This document shows positions 8,929 to 16,300 of a DNA stretch of 36,649 nucleotides, piece after piece. The translations under genes were made by a program, and so were the position numbers. How positions within the stretch are numbered: position 1 is the stretch's first letter; every line of letters starts with the position of its first letter. The stretch is from Kiritimatiellia bacterium (GTDB lineage: Bacteria; Verrucomicrobiota; Kiritimatiellia; RFP12; UBA1067): NCBI GenBank assembly GCA_017962315.1, contig JAGCVN010000066.1:1-36649 (forward strand), written 5' to 3'. The notes beneath the pieces are model-generated. The model was given only the letters and a program-made list of their open reading frames with translations, did no database searches and was not told where the DNA came from.

Positions 8929-8957
8929 ATTATGGGGTTGATTCCCCTCCATGTCAA
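8929..8957 (-). promoter_or_regulatory. Sigma70-type promoter of the type III secretion operon
   Basis: On the minus strand a perfect TTGACA (8957-8952) is followed, after exactly 17 bases, by CATAAT (8934-8929), five of six matches to consensus. Transcription would start near 8922, about 23 bases before the sctU start. Confidence 0.75.
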
Positions 8958-8982
8958 AGCTGAAAGATACCTATTTTCATTC

Positions 8983-9011
8983 TTCATTTCCCCGCCGCTT
9001 TGTGTTATAGT
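8983..9011 (+). promoter_or_regulatory. Candidate extended -10 promoter, divergent from the type III operon
   Basis: TGTTATAGT at 9003-9011 is an extended -10 element; a weak -35 (TTCATT, 8983-8988) lies 17 bases upstream. The ATG at 9048 follows 36 bases later. The same extended form (TGTTATACT) precedes ettA at 21995-22003. Confidence 0.5.
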
Positions 9012-9047
9012 TGCGCTGTCCGTCTTTTGAGGCGGGCAGGAGGCATA

Positions 9048-10211
9048 ATGCAGCAGAACCGTGATTTCAACCCTGATTTGTTTGACAGCCCCGTGGAACG
9101 GCGCACGCCGTTCCGCGTCTCCTTCCTCGCATTCGTCGTGTTCCTTGTTCCGGCGTTGCTGGCGGTGCTGTTGTTCGCGGGAATCCATTTCCTGTCCCCC
9201 CGGCGTCCTGCCGCCGGTTTGCCGTCCCTCCCCCCTCCGCCTGCTTCGACGCTGGAGGAACGCGAACGACTCCGTCAGGCGGGTGTCGGCACGGAGGGGA
9301 TCGACCTCCGGTTCTGGGTCGAACAGGCGAACGCCCCCGCGCTGCTTTTCCGCGTGGCGCCGCCGGTGACGAACGGACTGGAAACCGCCGCCTGGGAGTG
9401 GACGTTCGCGCAGGACGCCCGGTACGTGGTGGCATGCGGTCCCGGCGTCGATGCGGGGGGGAGTCGCCCCGCCGGCCTGTACGACCTGATCAACGAGACC
9501 TGGGTCTGGCGCGCGCGCCTGCCCTGGCCGTCGCGCCATGAACGCCCGCTCGTCGTGGACGGCCGCCTGTTCCTGGCTTACCGCCGGAACGGCCGCAGGT
9601 TCATGCTGCGCGTTTCCTCCGACGGCGAAATCGCGGGAATCGACACGCTGGAGTCCGGACGCGCAGGCGTGGAGAACGTGCCGGTGCCGGTCGGCGAAGA
9701 GAAGCGTTTCGTCCTGGACAACATCCGCTTCTCCGTCTCGCCCGCCGACGGCGCACTCGAAGGCCGCGCCGCCCTGCCCTTCCCCGGGTATCGTTCCGAA
9801 CCTCCCGTCTTGCGCGCGTTCAACCGTCCGCGCCCGTACCTGGACGAAACCGTGGTGCGCGGGTACGCGGCCGTCTTCTCCAACCTCGAACGCGCCGAAC
9901 GGCAGGAACCGCGTCCCGCGCCCTACCTGGCGCTCCGGGCGCAGCTGTGCGTCGCCAACCAGGCGTGGCGGTTCGCCGCCGCGTACATGGGGACGATCCT
10001 TGAACGCCAGCAGGACGACCACCGCGCGCCTCGCGTCAACCCGCTCCTCTACGCCCGCTGCCTCCACCTCGCCGGACGAAACGAGACGGCCGCCGCCGTC
10101 TGCCGCGAGGGGCTTGCGATGCTGGAGGAAGACCAGGCGCCGTACAACGACCGGGCGCGGAGCGATTTTCACGTGTTGCTGAACGTATTGGAATCGGAAG
10201 GAGTGAAGTGA
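9048..10211 (+). CDS. Uncharacterised membrane-anchored protein
   Basis: This 387-residue protein was started at ATG 9048, which follows GGCAGGAGG; an upstream in-frame extension has no ribosome site. One transmembrane segment (about residues 24-48) is followed by a short Pro-rich linker and a large extracytoplasmic domain. By eye that domain has short beta strands and Gly/Asp turns, consistent with a propeller-like fold, at about residues 115-250. The C-terminal 130 residues are helical and TPR-like. I do not recognise a family. It overlaps the next gene by one base (TGATG), so the two are probably co-translated. It is transcribed divergently from the type III operon across a 148-base interval. 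Confidence 0.75.
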   Translation: MQQNRDFNPDLFDSPVERRTPFRVSFLAFVVFLVPALLAVLLFAGIHFLSPRRPAAGLPSLPPPPASTLEERERLRQAGVGTEGIDLRFWVEQANAPALLFRVAPPVTNGLETAAWEWTFAQDARYVVACGPGVDAGGSRPAGLYDLINETWVWRARLPWPSRHERPLVVDGRLFLAYRRNGRRFMLRVSSDGEIAGIDTLESGRAGVENVPVPVGEEKRFVLDNIRFSVSPADGALEGRAALPFPGYRSEPPVLRAFNRPRPYLDETVVRGYAAVFSNLERAERQEPRPAPYLALRAQLCVANQAWRFAAAYMGTILERQQDDHRAPRVNPLLYARCLHLAGRNETAAAVCREGLAMLEEDQAPYNDRARSDFHVLLNVLESEGVK

Positions 10212-10981
10212 TGTCCCCCATTTTGCAGAATTTCCCCAAGCGGGAATCGTATGACGAGTATTCGGATCCGAATGGATTCAACCACTGGATGAAACGCGCG
10301 GTCATCATCGCCGCCCTGATCGGGGCGGTCGTGTTGGTCGTCCTGTTGATCGTGCGCGGCTGTTCGGGGAAAACGCCCGACGCCCCCACACCCCAAAGAG
10401 GCGAGAAACCGCAGAAGACCGCCCGCGCCGCGCCGGATCTGAAGAACCCGGTGCGCCCCGCCGTCCGTTCGTTCGGACGGAACAGCAGTCTGCCGCTGGG
10501 ACGGGAATCCTTGAACGCGGGGGCGATCGACCTGGCGACCTTCAATCCCGTGAACGACTTGATCCACTTCGAAGATCCGCGTGTCTGGTTCGAGAGCGAC
10601 CACGACACCGACGACGAGACCGACAACGACCATCTGCTCCACCGTGCGATGGAATGGCCGCTCCGCCGTCTGGTGAACCTGGTCGAACAAAAGGGCGGGA
10701 AGCTGAAGATCCAGGACACCTATCGTTCCGCAGACACGAACAAGATCCACACGGAACGTTCGCTACATTGCGAAGGACGGGCGATCGACCTGACCTCCGA
10801 AAACCTCTCCCTCTCCGAACTGGCCAACCTCTGCTGGCAGGCGGGATTCGATTACGTGTTGTACGAGGCTCCGAAACGTTCCGGCGAACACATCCACACC
10901 TCCGTCCGCCGCGAGCACGACACCCTGCCGTTTGAACAACCCGGTTTCTCGCTGCAAAAACAACCTTCCGAAAAGAAATAA
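10211..10981 (+). CDS. Membrane-anchored DD-peptidase-like (hedgehog/M15 fold) protein
   Basis: This 256-residue protein starts at ATG 10211 behind GGAAGGAG. One transmembrane segment (about 29-50) is followed by a Pro/Lys/Arg-rich linker, an acidic stretch (about 125-143), and a C-terminal domain with the zinc-site pattern of M15/hedgehog DD-peptidases: H186-(6)-D193 in an HCEGRAIDL context and the H227-I-H229 motif. A role in trimming peptidoglycan cross-links or peptides in the periplasm is inferred from this pattern. The partner gene upstream overlaps by one base. The substrate is unknown, and a non-catalytic binding role is possible. The placement next to an injectisome operon is suggestive only. 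Confidence 0.75.
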   Translation: MSPILQNFPKRESYDEYSDPNGFNHWMKRAVIIAALIGAVVLVVLLIVRGCSGKTPDAPTPQRGEKPQKTARAAPDLKNPVRPAVRSFGRNSSLPLGRESLNAGAIDLATFNPVNDLIHFEDPRVWFESDHDTDDETDNDHLLHRAMEWPLRRLVNLVEQKGGKLKIQDTYRSADTNKIHTERSLHCEGRAIDLTSENLSLSELANLCWQAGFDYVLYEAPKRSGEHIHTSVRREHDTLPFEQPGFSLQKQPSEKK

Positions 10982-10985
10982 TTTT

Positions 10986-11114
10986 TCAATGGCTTGGCGC
11001 GAGCGCGGGGCGGAAACCAAGGTAGTCGATGCGAAAGCCCGGCTCGATCTTGTCCCGGACAGCGGAGCGGCAATCACGCGCGATGACGCTCCAACTTCCG
11101 CCGCGAAGTACGCG
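10986..11114 (-). other. Candidate DGR variable region 1 (3' end of FGE-fold gene)
   Basis: The last 43 codons (residues R337 to stop) align without gaps to 36231-36359. Ten codons (residues 345, 346, 350, 355, 357, 358, 359, 365, 366, 367) differ from the partner only in positions 1 and 2 and keep the third base. The framework between them changes almost only by synonymous third-base substitutions. The codons here are agc, gtc, gat, gtc, gac, aag, atc, atc, gac and tac, all derivable from AAC, AAT or AAG by adenine changes. Confidence 0.65.
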
Positions 11115-12122
11115 GCCCGCGCCGAAAGAGGGGCCGGTCGGGTCTGTCGTTTCCCCGTGCGGATACTCCCCGTACCAGTCCACACACCACTCCCACACGT
11201 TCCCGATCATGTCGTACAGGCCCCAGTTGTTCGCCGTCTTTCCCTTCACCTCTCGGGCACAGGCGCACCCGCCGGGGTACTGTTTCTCCTTCCACCCGGA
11301 AGTGTCCCAGCCGCCTCCTCCCTTGAAGCCGACGCTGGAATTGCCGCCGTACCACGCGATGCCGTCCAAAGCAGGTGCATTGAACCGTCCGAGAATCCGG
11401 ATGTCGCGCCCGTTCGGCAGCGCGCTCGTCGTCCCCGCCCGGCACGCATACTCCCACTCCGTCTCCGTCGGCAGCCGGTACTCGTACCCGTCCGGTAGAC
11501 GCCCGGCCTCCCGCTCCGCCGCCGTCAGTCTCCGGCAGAACGAGACCGCGTCGTTCCAGCTCACCCAGTACACCGGCGCGTCGTCCGCCACAATCCCGCA
11601 CACGTCGGCGGGGTCTTTGTCTCGCGGCCAGCCATAGAGATCCCGTATCGTCTTCTTGCCGCTGGAGAAATTGTAGGGCGTGTCGTCGAGGAGGGCCTTC
11701 CGCGCCAGGTCGAGGACGGTCTCCCCGTCCATCAGCCTCTTCCACTGCCCCTGCGTCACCTCCGTCTCCGCCAGCCAGAACCCCTTCGTCAGCGTCACGC
11801 CGTGTTTCCGCTCGTCGTCGTAGCGCCCCTCCTCTTCGGGCGGGCTGCCCATCTCGAACGTGCCGGGCGGGCACCATTTCATCGTCATGCGGAGCGAGGA
11901 ATAATCGAGCGTGAACACCTTTCCAGCCTCCGGCCCTTCCGCCCGCCTCTGCCACAGCAGGGTGACGCCAACGACGAGCACGGCGAGGAACGCGGCGGCG
12001 AGCGCGGCCTTCACCCTGCCGCCGCCCAGCTTGCGGACCAACTCGCACTGGCTGATACGCGCAAGGACACCGTTCAACACGCGCCGCATCGATTCCAGTC
12101 TTGATAAGTCTAAATCGTCCAT
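10986..12122 (-). CDS. Membrane-anchored FGE-sulfatase-fold protein with candidate DGR variable region
   Basis: This 378-residue protein starts at 12122 behind AGGAAAGGAA; the longer frame upstream runs through a hairpin repeat and is rejected. A cytoplasmic N-terminus, one transmembrane segment (about 38-57) and an FGE/SUMF1-type C-type-lectin-like domain (about 80-378) are visible, with the family landmarks FEMGS, ETEVTQGQW, WNDAVSFC, E-W-E-Y-A-C-RAGT and N-V-W-E-W. The cysteine pair used by true formylglycine-generating enzymes is absent from the segment after GGSW, so enzymatic activity is unlikely. The last 42 residues (337-378) are nearly alignable with those of the gene at 34347-36359 and differ in the adenine-codon pattern typical of diversity-generating retroelement targets. 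A displayed ligand-binding protein is inferred. Confidence 0.85.
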   Translation of the reverse strand: MDDLDLSRLESMRRVLNGVLARISQCELVRKLGGGRVKAALAAAFLAVLVVGVTLLWQRRAEGPEAGKVFTLDYSSLRMTMKWCPPGTFEMGSPPEEEGRYDDERKHGVTLTKGFWLAETEVTQGQWKRLMDGETVLDLARKALLDDTPYNFSSGKKTIRDLYGWPRDKDPADVCGIVADDAPVYWVSWNDAVSFCRRLTAAEREAGRLPDGYEYRLPTETEWEYACRAGTTSALPNGRDIRILGRFNAPALDGIAWYGGNSSVGFKGGGGWDTSGWKEKQYPGGCACAREVKGKTANNWGLYDMIGNVWEWCVDWYGEYPHGETTDPTGPSFGAGRVLRGGSWSVIARDCRSAVRDKIEPGFRIDYLGFRPALAPSH

Positions 12123-12131
12123 CTCCGTCGA

Positions 12132-12461
12132 ATTCCTTTCCTTCGGGCAACAGGGGCGTTGTCCCAGATTCATGTGAAACCCCAAAACCGCCGTTGCCTT
12201 ACCACAAACATGGACAGAGGGGAAACAAAAACGGAAAAGAGAAGGAGGGAAGGACGCATCCGCGAATCGTGCAAACACGTAACCACGGAAAACGGAGGGA
12301 GGGACGCGCTTCGTCGCGTCCGTTCCCGCGTGGACATGCCCCCCCGCACGACAGGCGACACCCGACATCCGACAGTCACCACTCGGTCGCGACGGGGCGC
12401 GACCCTCCCGCTCTTTCCTCCGCGTAAGACAAAAACGACAACAAGGACAACACAAGGTTGT
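12132..12461. repeat. Intergenic region with repeat B copy 1 (two REP-like hairpins)
   Basis: No gene is supported here. Hairpins with 7-bp perfect stems lie at 12302-12321 (loop CTTCGT) and 12385-12404 (loop ACGGGG). The segment from about 12259 to 12452 is repeated in the same orientation at about 21511-21763. The two copies share an AAACACGTAACCACGG start, a block from ACCCGACATCC to CTTTCCTCCGCGT that is close to identical, and a GACAAAAACGACAACAAGGA end. Confidence 0.7.
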
Positions 12462-14564
12462 CTATGGCAATTCGACGGTTACCTTGAAGAAGTTGAACCG
12501 TCCTTCCTCCCCCGCCTCCACCGGTGTCCATTTTTCGTCCGGATCGTCCAGGCGAACCTTTCCTAACTTGATGTACTTGCGCTCGCCAAGCAGGTCTGGC
12601 GTGAACGTGACGACGGGTTGCAATCCCTTCCCGTCTCCCTTGTCGACCATCTCGATGACTGCCGTCAACTTAGAATCGGGATCGTTCGGATCGGTGCCCG
12701 CAATGTATTCCTCCGCCGTCGTGAGTCCGTCGCAGTCGGGGTCGGCGTTCGCAACGTCCGCGGCCGTCGTGCCGGCCGCGACCATTCCAAGATTCTCCAG
12801 CCAAGCCACGGGCACCTCGCTGTCGCCCGCGAACGGCGTCCAGGAAATCTGATCCACCCAGCCGCAGTCCTCGATACCGGTCATGTCGTCGTCCATGTAG
12901 TCCTTGCAATACGTCCACGTGAGCGTATGCGCCGCATCCGTCTTAAGTTTCACCGAAACCTGACGCCAGCCCGAATCGCCGTCGATGCGGGCGATCTCCA
13001 CGCCATCAACCGAGAACGCGAGATAGTCCCAGTTGTCGTAGTCGGAATCATCATCCTCGCAATCGACCTTCCACCAAAACGTGAGCGTACCCGCACCATC
13101 CACCGCCGTTGTGAGCGTAGTCGCCTGATCGTCGCCGATTACGCCGCTACGTGCGCAGGAGGAGCCGTTCCGCCCTTCGCTCTCCGCCACGGCCCATGCC
13201 GCGTCGCCACTCGTCGTCACCGTCCAGAGCGGTACGTCCAGCGCCTCCGCGAGCGTCTGGAGACGTACGATCCGCGAAGAAACCGTCGCGCTCGCAAGGT
13301 TTCCGCTCTTGAACGCCCGCGCCTTGACGACGGTCGTGTCGAACACGTTGAACGACTTGGTGTAGAGCTTGCTCGTGGCCGTCGGTTCGCTGCCGTCGAG
13401 CGTGTAGCGGATCTCCGCGCCCGATTCCGCGCCACTAATGGAGACGCGCCGCGAGGATCCGCTGAACGTCGTGCCGTCCGCCGGGTTGATCGTCGGTGCG
13501 GCGAGGACGGCCATGCCGGTCTGCGTGAGCGTGAAGTCGCGAGACAATCCACCGTCCGACGCAACGCGGATCGTCGCCGTCCGCGCATCGACGGACTCGT
13601 TGACGCCTACAGCATACGACACGGCATTGCCATCCGTGGTAACAACTACCCAATCCGCGTCGCACGAGACTTCCCACTCGCTGTTCGCCGTCACGGCGAA
13701 CGTGCCGTTCGTTGCGACAGCCTCGACCGTCGCCGCCGACGGATCGATGCTCAATTCATACGGAATCCAATAGGCATAGAGCACTGTTTCACCGGGAGGG
13801 ACGGGCTTCGTCCCGTCCGCTCTTTCGCCTTCGCCGCCGCTCCCCGTAAACCACCCCCCGAACATCGCATCGTTCTTCGCCAACTCCGGCAGCGCCCCCA
13901 GCACACGCCCGGTGGAATACGTCCGCGTCGGCAGATTCGTCGATCCATCGACAAACCGCACTGTCGCAAGTGCCGCAACCGCCGCATCGTCGAGCCACCA
14001 CCGGGAGGGTCGCGCCCCGTCGCGACCATCGTAACCATTCATATCCGTGTCGCCGCCAACGCTGTCATCATCGAACGCCGCGAGATACGCGCCATCGGCG
14101 ACCACCTCGCCGCCGTCTTCCACGACAATCCGCGCCCCTTCCGTGAACTTCACGATACACCCCGCGCCGAGGGTGAGCGTGATTCCGTTCGAGACGACAA
14201 TGTCATCCCGCACCACAATCACACGCTCATCGTCCCACGCCTCGCTCGCCGACATCCGCCCGCCGACGACCGACGCCGTTGTATTGAGGATGAGGACATC
14301 GACTGCCCCCGATGCCGCATTGCCGGCTGGGCGCGTTATCGCCAATGCGCCGCCGCTCTGCACGGCGACGCGCCACCATCCGTCCTCGCATGCCGTCGTA
14401 TCCCATTCGGTCATGAAGGCACCGTCTGCGCTGCCGATGCGCTCCACACCCGTGGCGAGGTAACACCCCGCCACACCGCGCGTCTCCACGCGCACAGCCG
14501 CATCCGAGACCCGCACGCCGGATAAAACCGTCGCCGCCAGTATCATTCCCATCATTTTACGCAT
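12462..14564 (-). CDS. Secreted multidomain protein with BACON-like, chitobiase-like and calcium-repeat regions
   Basis: This 700-residue protein starts behind GAAAGGAAAG and has a signal peptide (about residues 1-23). Visible parts are a beta-helix-like N-terminal region (about 25-170), an InlB-repeat-like segment ending in a T-V-L-Y-A-Y-W strand (about 200-267), a BACON-type domain (about 270-350), a chitobiase C-terminal-like sheet domain with a Y-T-L-D-G-S-E-P-T motif (about 353-432), a jelly-roll-like domain (about 445-578), and a thrombospondin-3/dockerin-like calcium motif (D608-P-D-C-D-G, about 606-632) before the C-terminus. This is a cell-surface or secreted binding protein; the ligand is unknown. 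Two copies of a REP-like hairpin lie in frame within the gene (residues about 180-187 and 249-257). Confidence 0.8.
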   Translation of the reverse strand: MRKMMGMILAATVLSGVRVSDAAVRVETRGVAGCYLATGVERIGSADGAFMTEWDTTACEDGWWRVAVQSGGALAITRPAGNAASGAVDVLILNTTASVVGGRMSASEAWDDERVIVVRDDIVVSNGITLTLGAGCIVKFTEGARIVVEDGGEVVADGAYLAAFDDDSVGGDTDMNGYDGRDGARPSRWWLDDAAVAALATVRFVDGSTNLPTRTYSTGRVLGALPELAKNDAMFGGWFTGSGGEGERADGTKPVPPGETVLYAYWIPYELSIDPSAATVEAVATNGTFAVTANSEWEVSCDADWVVVTTDGNAVSYAVGVNESVDARTATIRVASDGGLSRDFTLTQTGMAVLAAPTINPADGTTFSGSSRRVSISGAESGAEIRYTLDGSEPTATSKLYTKSFNVFDTTVVKARAFKSGNLASATVSSRIVRLQTLAEALDVPLWTVTTSGDAAWAVAESEGRNGSSCARSGVIGDDQATTLTTAVDGAGTLTFWWKVDCEDDDSDYDNWDYLAFSVDGVEIARIDGDSGWRQVSVKLKTDAAHTLTWTYCKDYMDDDMTGIEDCGWVDQISWTPFAGDSEVPVAWLENLGMVAAGTTAADVANADPDCDGLTTAEEYIAGTDPNDPDSKLTAVIEMVDKGDGKGLQPVVTFTPDLLGERKYIKLGKVRLDDPDEKWTPVEAGEEGRFNFFKVTVELP
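13799..13818 (+). repeat. REP-like hairpin inside a coding sequence, copy a
   Basis: The stem GGACGGG (13799-13805) pairs with CCCGTCC (13812-13818) around the loop CTTCGT, preceded by ACCGGGAG as in the copy at 14008. It lies in frame in the secreted-protein gene and encodes part of an ADGTKPVPPG stretch just before the InlB-like strand. Confidence 0.65.
14008..14027 (+). repeat. REP-like hairpin inside a coding sequence, copy b
   Basis: The stem GGTCGCG (14008-14014) pairs with CGCGACC (14021-14027) around CCCCGT. The sequence with its GGGAG flank is identical to the reverse complement of the intergenic hairpins at 12385-12404 and 21684-21703. In the reading frame it encodes GRDGARPS. Confidence 0.75.
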
Positions 14565-14599
14565 TGCACTTTCCTTTCAACAAAAACCTCTAAGCCGCA

Positions 14600-14628
14600 T
14601 TGACAACGCACGACATTTTCTGCAAGAT
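14600..14628 (+). promoter_or_regulatory. Possible weak promoter for the RelB/DinJ-like gene
   Basis: A perfect TTGACA (14600-14605) is followed after 17 bases by CAAGAT (14623-14628), a poor -10. The ATG of the antitoxin gene is 34 bases further on. Confidence 0.35.
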
Positions 14629-14662
14629 GCCGTCGTTTTCACTAACCAAAGGAGCATTTGCC

Positions 14663-14815
14663 ATGACAACCACGCTTTCCATCCGCATTGACGAAAAACT
14701 CAAGGCCGAGGCCGAGGAATTTTTCACCGACATCGGCATGAACATGACCACCGCCATCACCTGCTTCTTCAAGAAGTGCCTGGACGGGGACGAGATCCCC
14801 TTCAAGCTCGGATGA
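14663..14815 (+). CDS. Short RelB/DinJ-family antitoxin, orphan
   Basis: This 50-residue protein starts at ATG 14663, seven bases after AAAGGAG. It matches the N-terminal ribbon-helix-helix part of RelB/DinJ antitoxins: a TTTLSIRIDEKLK strand, then a helix and G-M-N-M-T-T-A-I, ending in the I-P-F motif. Family members are usually 80-95 residues, with a C-terminal toxin-binding tail. Here the protein stops right after the DNA-binding part, and no RelE/YafQ toxin gene follows. It may be a truncated relic or a DNA-binding regulator of another locus. Confidence 0.7.
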   Translation: MTTTLSIRIDEKLKAEAEEFFTDIGMNMTTAITCFFKKCLDGDEIPFKLG

Positions 14816-14911
14816 TTTACGGGGTTGGCATCCACGCCGATCTGTTCTGACGGGTGGGACGCATTATCCCTAACGCATCGTCGCAACGTGTTCGTTTTTG
14901 TCAACTTCCGC

Positions 14912-14940
14912 TTGCGCGGACTTATCGCACTTGGTATAAT
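14912..14940 (+). promoter_or_regulatory. Promoter of the VapBC operon
   Basis: TTGCGC (14912-14917), a 17-base spacer and a perfect TATAAT (14935-14940) precede the antitoxin ATG at 14989 by 48 bases. Antitoxins of this type normally repress their own promoter; no operator palindrome was clear to me. Confidence 0.65.
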
Positions 14941-14988
14941 GGCATCACCTTTTGAAACCAACGTGAAATCAACCAACGGAGGCACAAC

Positions 14989-15240
14989 ATGAAGACAATG
15001 ACAGTCCGCAACATTCCCGACGAGGTGGCGCTTCTGCTGAAGGGAATGGCGGAGACATCCGCAACGAGCATCAACACCACGGTCGTAAGGGTACTTACCG
15101 ACGGCGTACTTCCCCGCAAGGGCAAACGGGCGAAAAGCGACTTCTCCAAGTACTGCGGCGGCTGGTCGCAGAAGGACTTCGACGATTTCGAGACCGCCGT
15201 CGCAGACTGCGAACGAATCAATCCGGAGGACTGGAAATGA
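14989..15240 (+). CDS. vapB: VapB/FitA-like ribbon-helix-helix antitoxin
   Basis: This 83-residue protein has the FitA/VapB pattern: an N-terminal beta strand (MTVRNIPDEVA), a ribbon-helix-helix DNA-binding fold in the first 45 residues, and an acidic, aromatic C-terminal tail (about 50-83) of the type that blocks the active site of a PIN toxin. It overlaps the next gene by four bases (ATGA, 15237-15240), so the pair is translationally coupled. A near-consensus promoter lies upstream. Confidence 0.85.
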   Translation: MKTMTVRNIPDEVALLLKGMAETSATSINTTVVRVLTDGVLPRKGKRAKSDFSKYCGGWSQKDFDDFETAVADCERINPEDWK

Positions 15241-15626
15241 AGGTTTGTCTTGACACGAACGCCTACAGCAACCTCCGGCGCGGTAACCAAAGGCTTCTTG
15301 AATTGCTGAACGAATGTGACGAAATCCTTGTGCCGGCGGCGACATACGCCGAACTGACCTACGGATTCCTTCGCGGCGGCAGACTGGACGAGAACGAGTC
15401 ATTGCTCAATTCCTTTCTGGAGGAGAAACACGTTTCGTTCCAACCCGTCACCCAGTCCATTGCGGAACGATGGGGCTATGTGAAGGCTGCGCTTGCGCAA
15501 AAAGGTACACCCATACCCGAAAACGACATCTGGATTGCCGCAACCGCACTTGAAACCGGAGCTCGCCTCGTTTCCTACGACCGTCATTTCGACTCCGTCG
15601 GCGGCCTCATCCGCCTTGCACCATGA
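15237..15626 (+). CDS. vapC: VapC-like PIN-domain ribonuclease toxin
   Basis: This 129-residue protein is a full-length PIN domain. The four acidic positions that bind the metal are visible: D6 in the CLDTNAY strand, E39 in the AELTYG helix, D97 in an ENDIWIAATA segment, and D115 in the SYDRHF turn. PIN toxins of this kind cut RNA and are held inactive by the antitoxin made just upstream. The toxin and antitoxin genes overlap by ATGA. All catalytic residues are intact, so the pair is probably functional. Confidence 0.9.
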   Translation: MKVCLDTNAYSNLRRGNQRLLELLNECDEILVPAATYAELTYGFLRGGRLDENESLLNSFLEEKHVSFQPVTQSIAERWGYVKAALAQKGTPIPENDIWIAATALETGARLVSYDRHFDSVGGLIRLAP

Positions 15627-15866
15627 TTGGCGGGGCGCGGCGACAAGCTCAACGCGATGCTGTCCGCAGCGGGCTTCAACCTCGTGAAGCTGATGAAGGG
15701 ATTGAAGAAGAGATTGCTCAAGCGTCTCTTTTTGTGCCTCCGCACGGTGGCGGGCAACATTGTTGGCATCGTGGCCGGGATTCTGCGCTGGGTCGATGCG
15801 GAGTGGCGTCAGGCGGCAACTGCCTCATGCCGCCCACCGTTCGCGGCAAACGGGCTTTTTGCATAA
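15627..15866 (+). pseudogene. Remnant of a transposase C-terminus (IS5/IS4-like)
   Basis: In this frame the first 35 or so residues (GDKLNAMLSAAGFN, then basic helices) resemble the C-terminal end of IS5/IS4-type transposases, which carry a G-D-x-x-N-A-x-L-x-A-A-x-x-N pattern. The DDE catalytic core, a start codon with ribosome site, and recognisable terminal inverted repeats are missing. It directly abuts the vapC stop codon. It is best read as debris of an insertion event at the edge of the toxin-antitoxin strip. Confidence 0.55.
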
Positions 15867-15872
15867 TCGACT

Positions 15873-16073
15873 ATGTACCTCAACGAGGAGGGAAAGCTCG
15901 ACGGGCTGTCCTTCAACGTCGTGGCGACCCGGCTTTCGGGAATCCTCGTCCACGACGACTGCATCGTCGGGGACGTCGTGGTCTGCGCCCACGGCGACGA
16001 ATCCCAGTCCGTAGGCCTCACCGACGAGGACGAGCTTGCGCTTCGCCGCCGCCTCGCGGAACTCGGGTTCTGA
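15873..16073 (+). pseudogene. Fragment resembling a DUF3846-type protein
   Basis: This 66-residue frame starts YLNEEGKLDGLSFN and ends in an S-V-G-L-T-D-E-D helix. That matches the C-terminal two thirds of DUF3846 proteins found on plasmids and conjugative elements (a NEEGK-x-x-G-L-P-x-N motif, then I-V-G-D-x-x-V). The expected N-terminal 30-40 residues are absent, no ribosome site precedes the ATG, and a stop codon lies just upstream in frame. It is probably a truncated relic of a mobile element, although expression as a short protein is not excluded. Confidence 0.45.
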
Positions 16074-16224
16074 ACCGGCGGGATCGCCGGAGCACGGCGG
16101 CGAAACGCCGCGTCAGGGCATTCGACGTTATACCAAATATGGCTTGCTTTCGGGGCAACAATCCGCATTTTCGATGCGCCGCGGCCCGAATGGACGGCGG
16201 TGATATACGAACTATAAAATGATA

Positions 16225-16248
16225 CCCGCCCCTTTCCTTCGGGACGGG
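16225..16248 (-). terminator. Probable terminator of the TPR/lipase operon
   Basis: An 8-bp GC-rich stem (16225-16232 with 16241-16248, one G-T pair on the minus strand) lies downstream of the 1243-residue gene. On the minus strand it is followed by TATCATTTTAT. The 150 bases on its other side hold no gene I can support. Confidence 0.5.
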
Positions 16249-16300
16249 CATCTTTCATTCATCCTAATTGAAGGATGGGTGGGCGTTCTCGTCGCCACCG

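Noticed and set aside
8658..10172. A 504-codon minus-strand frame across the divergent promoter region
   Set aside because: It would run through the start and promoters of both divergent transcription units and has no recognisable domain or ribosome site.
12123..12455. N-terminal extension of the membrane-anchored FGE-fold gene
   Set aside because: The extension is translated from the REP-like hairpin repeat and lacks a ribosome site; ATG 12122 has a good one.
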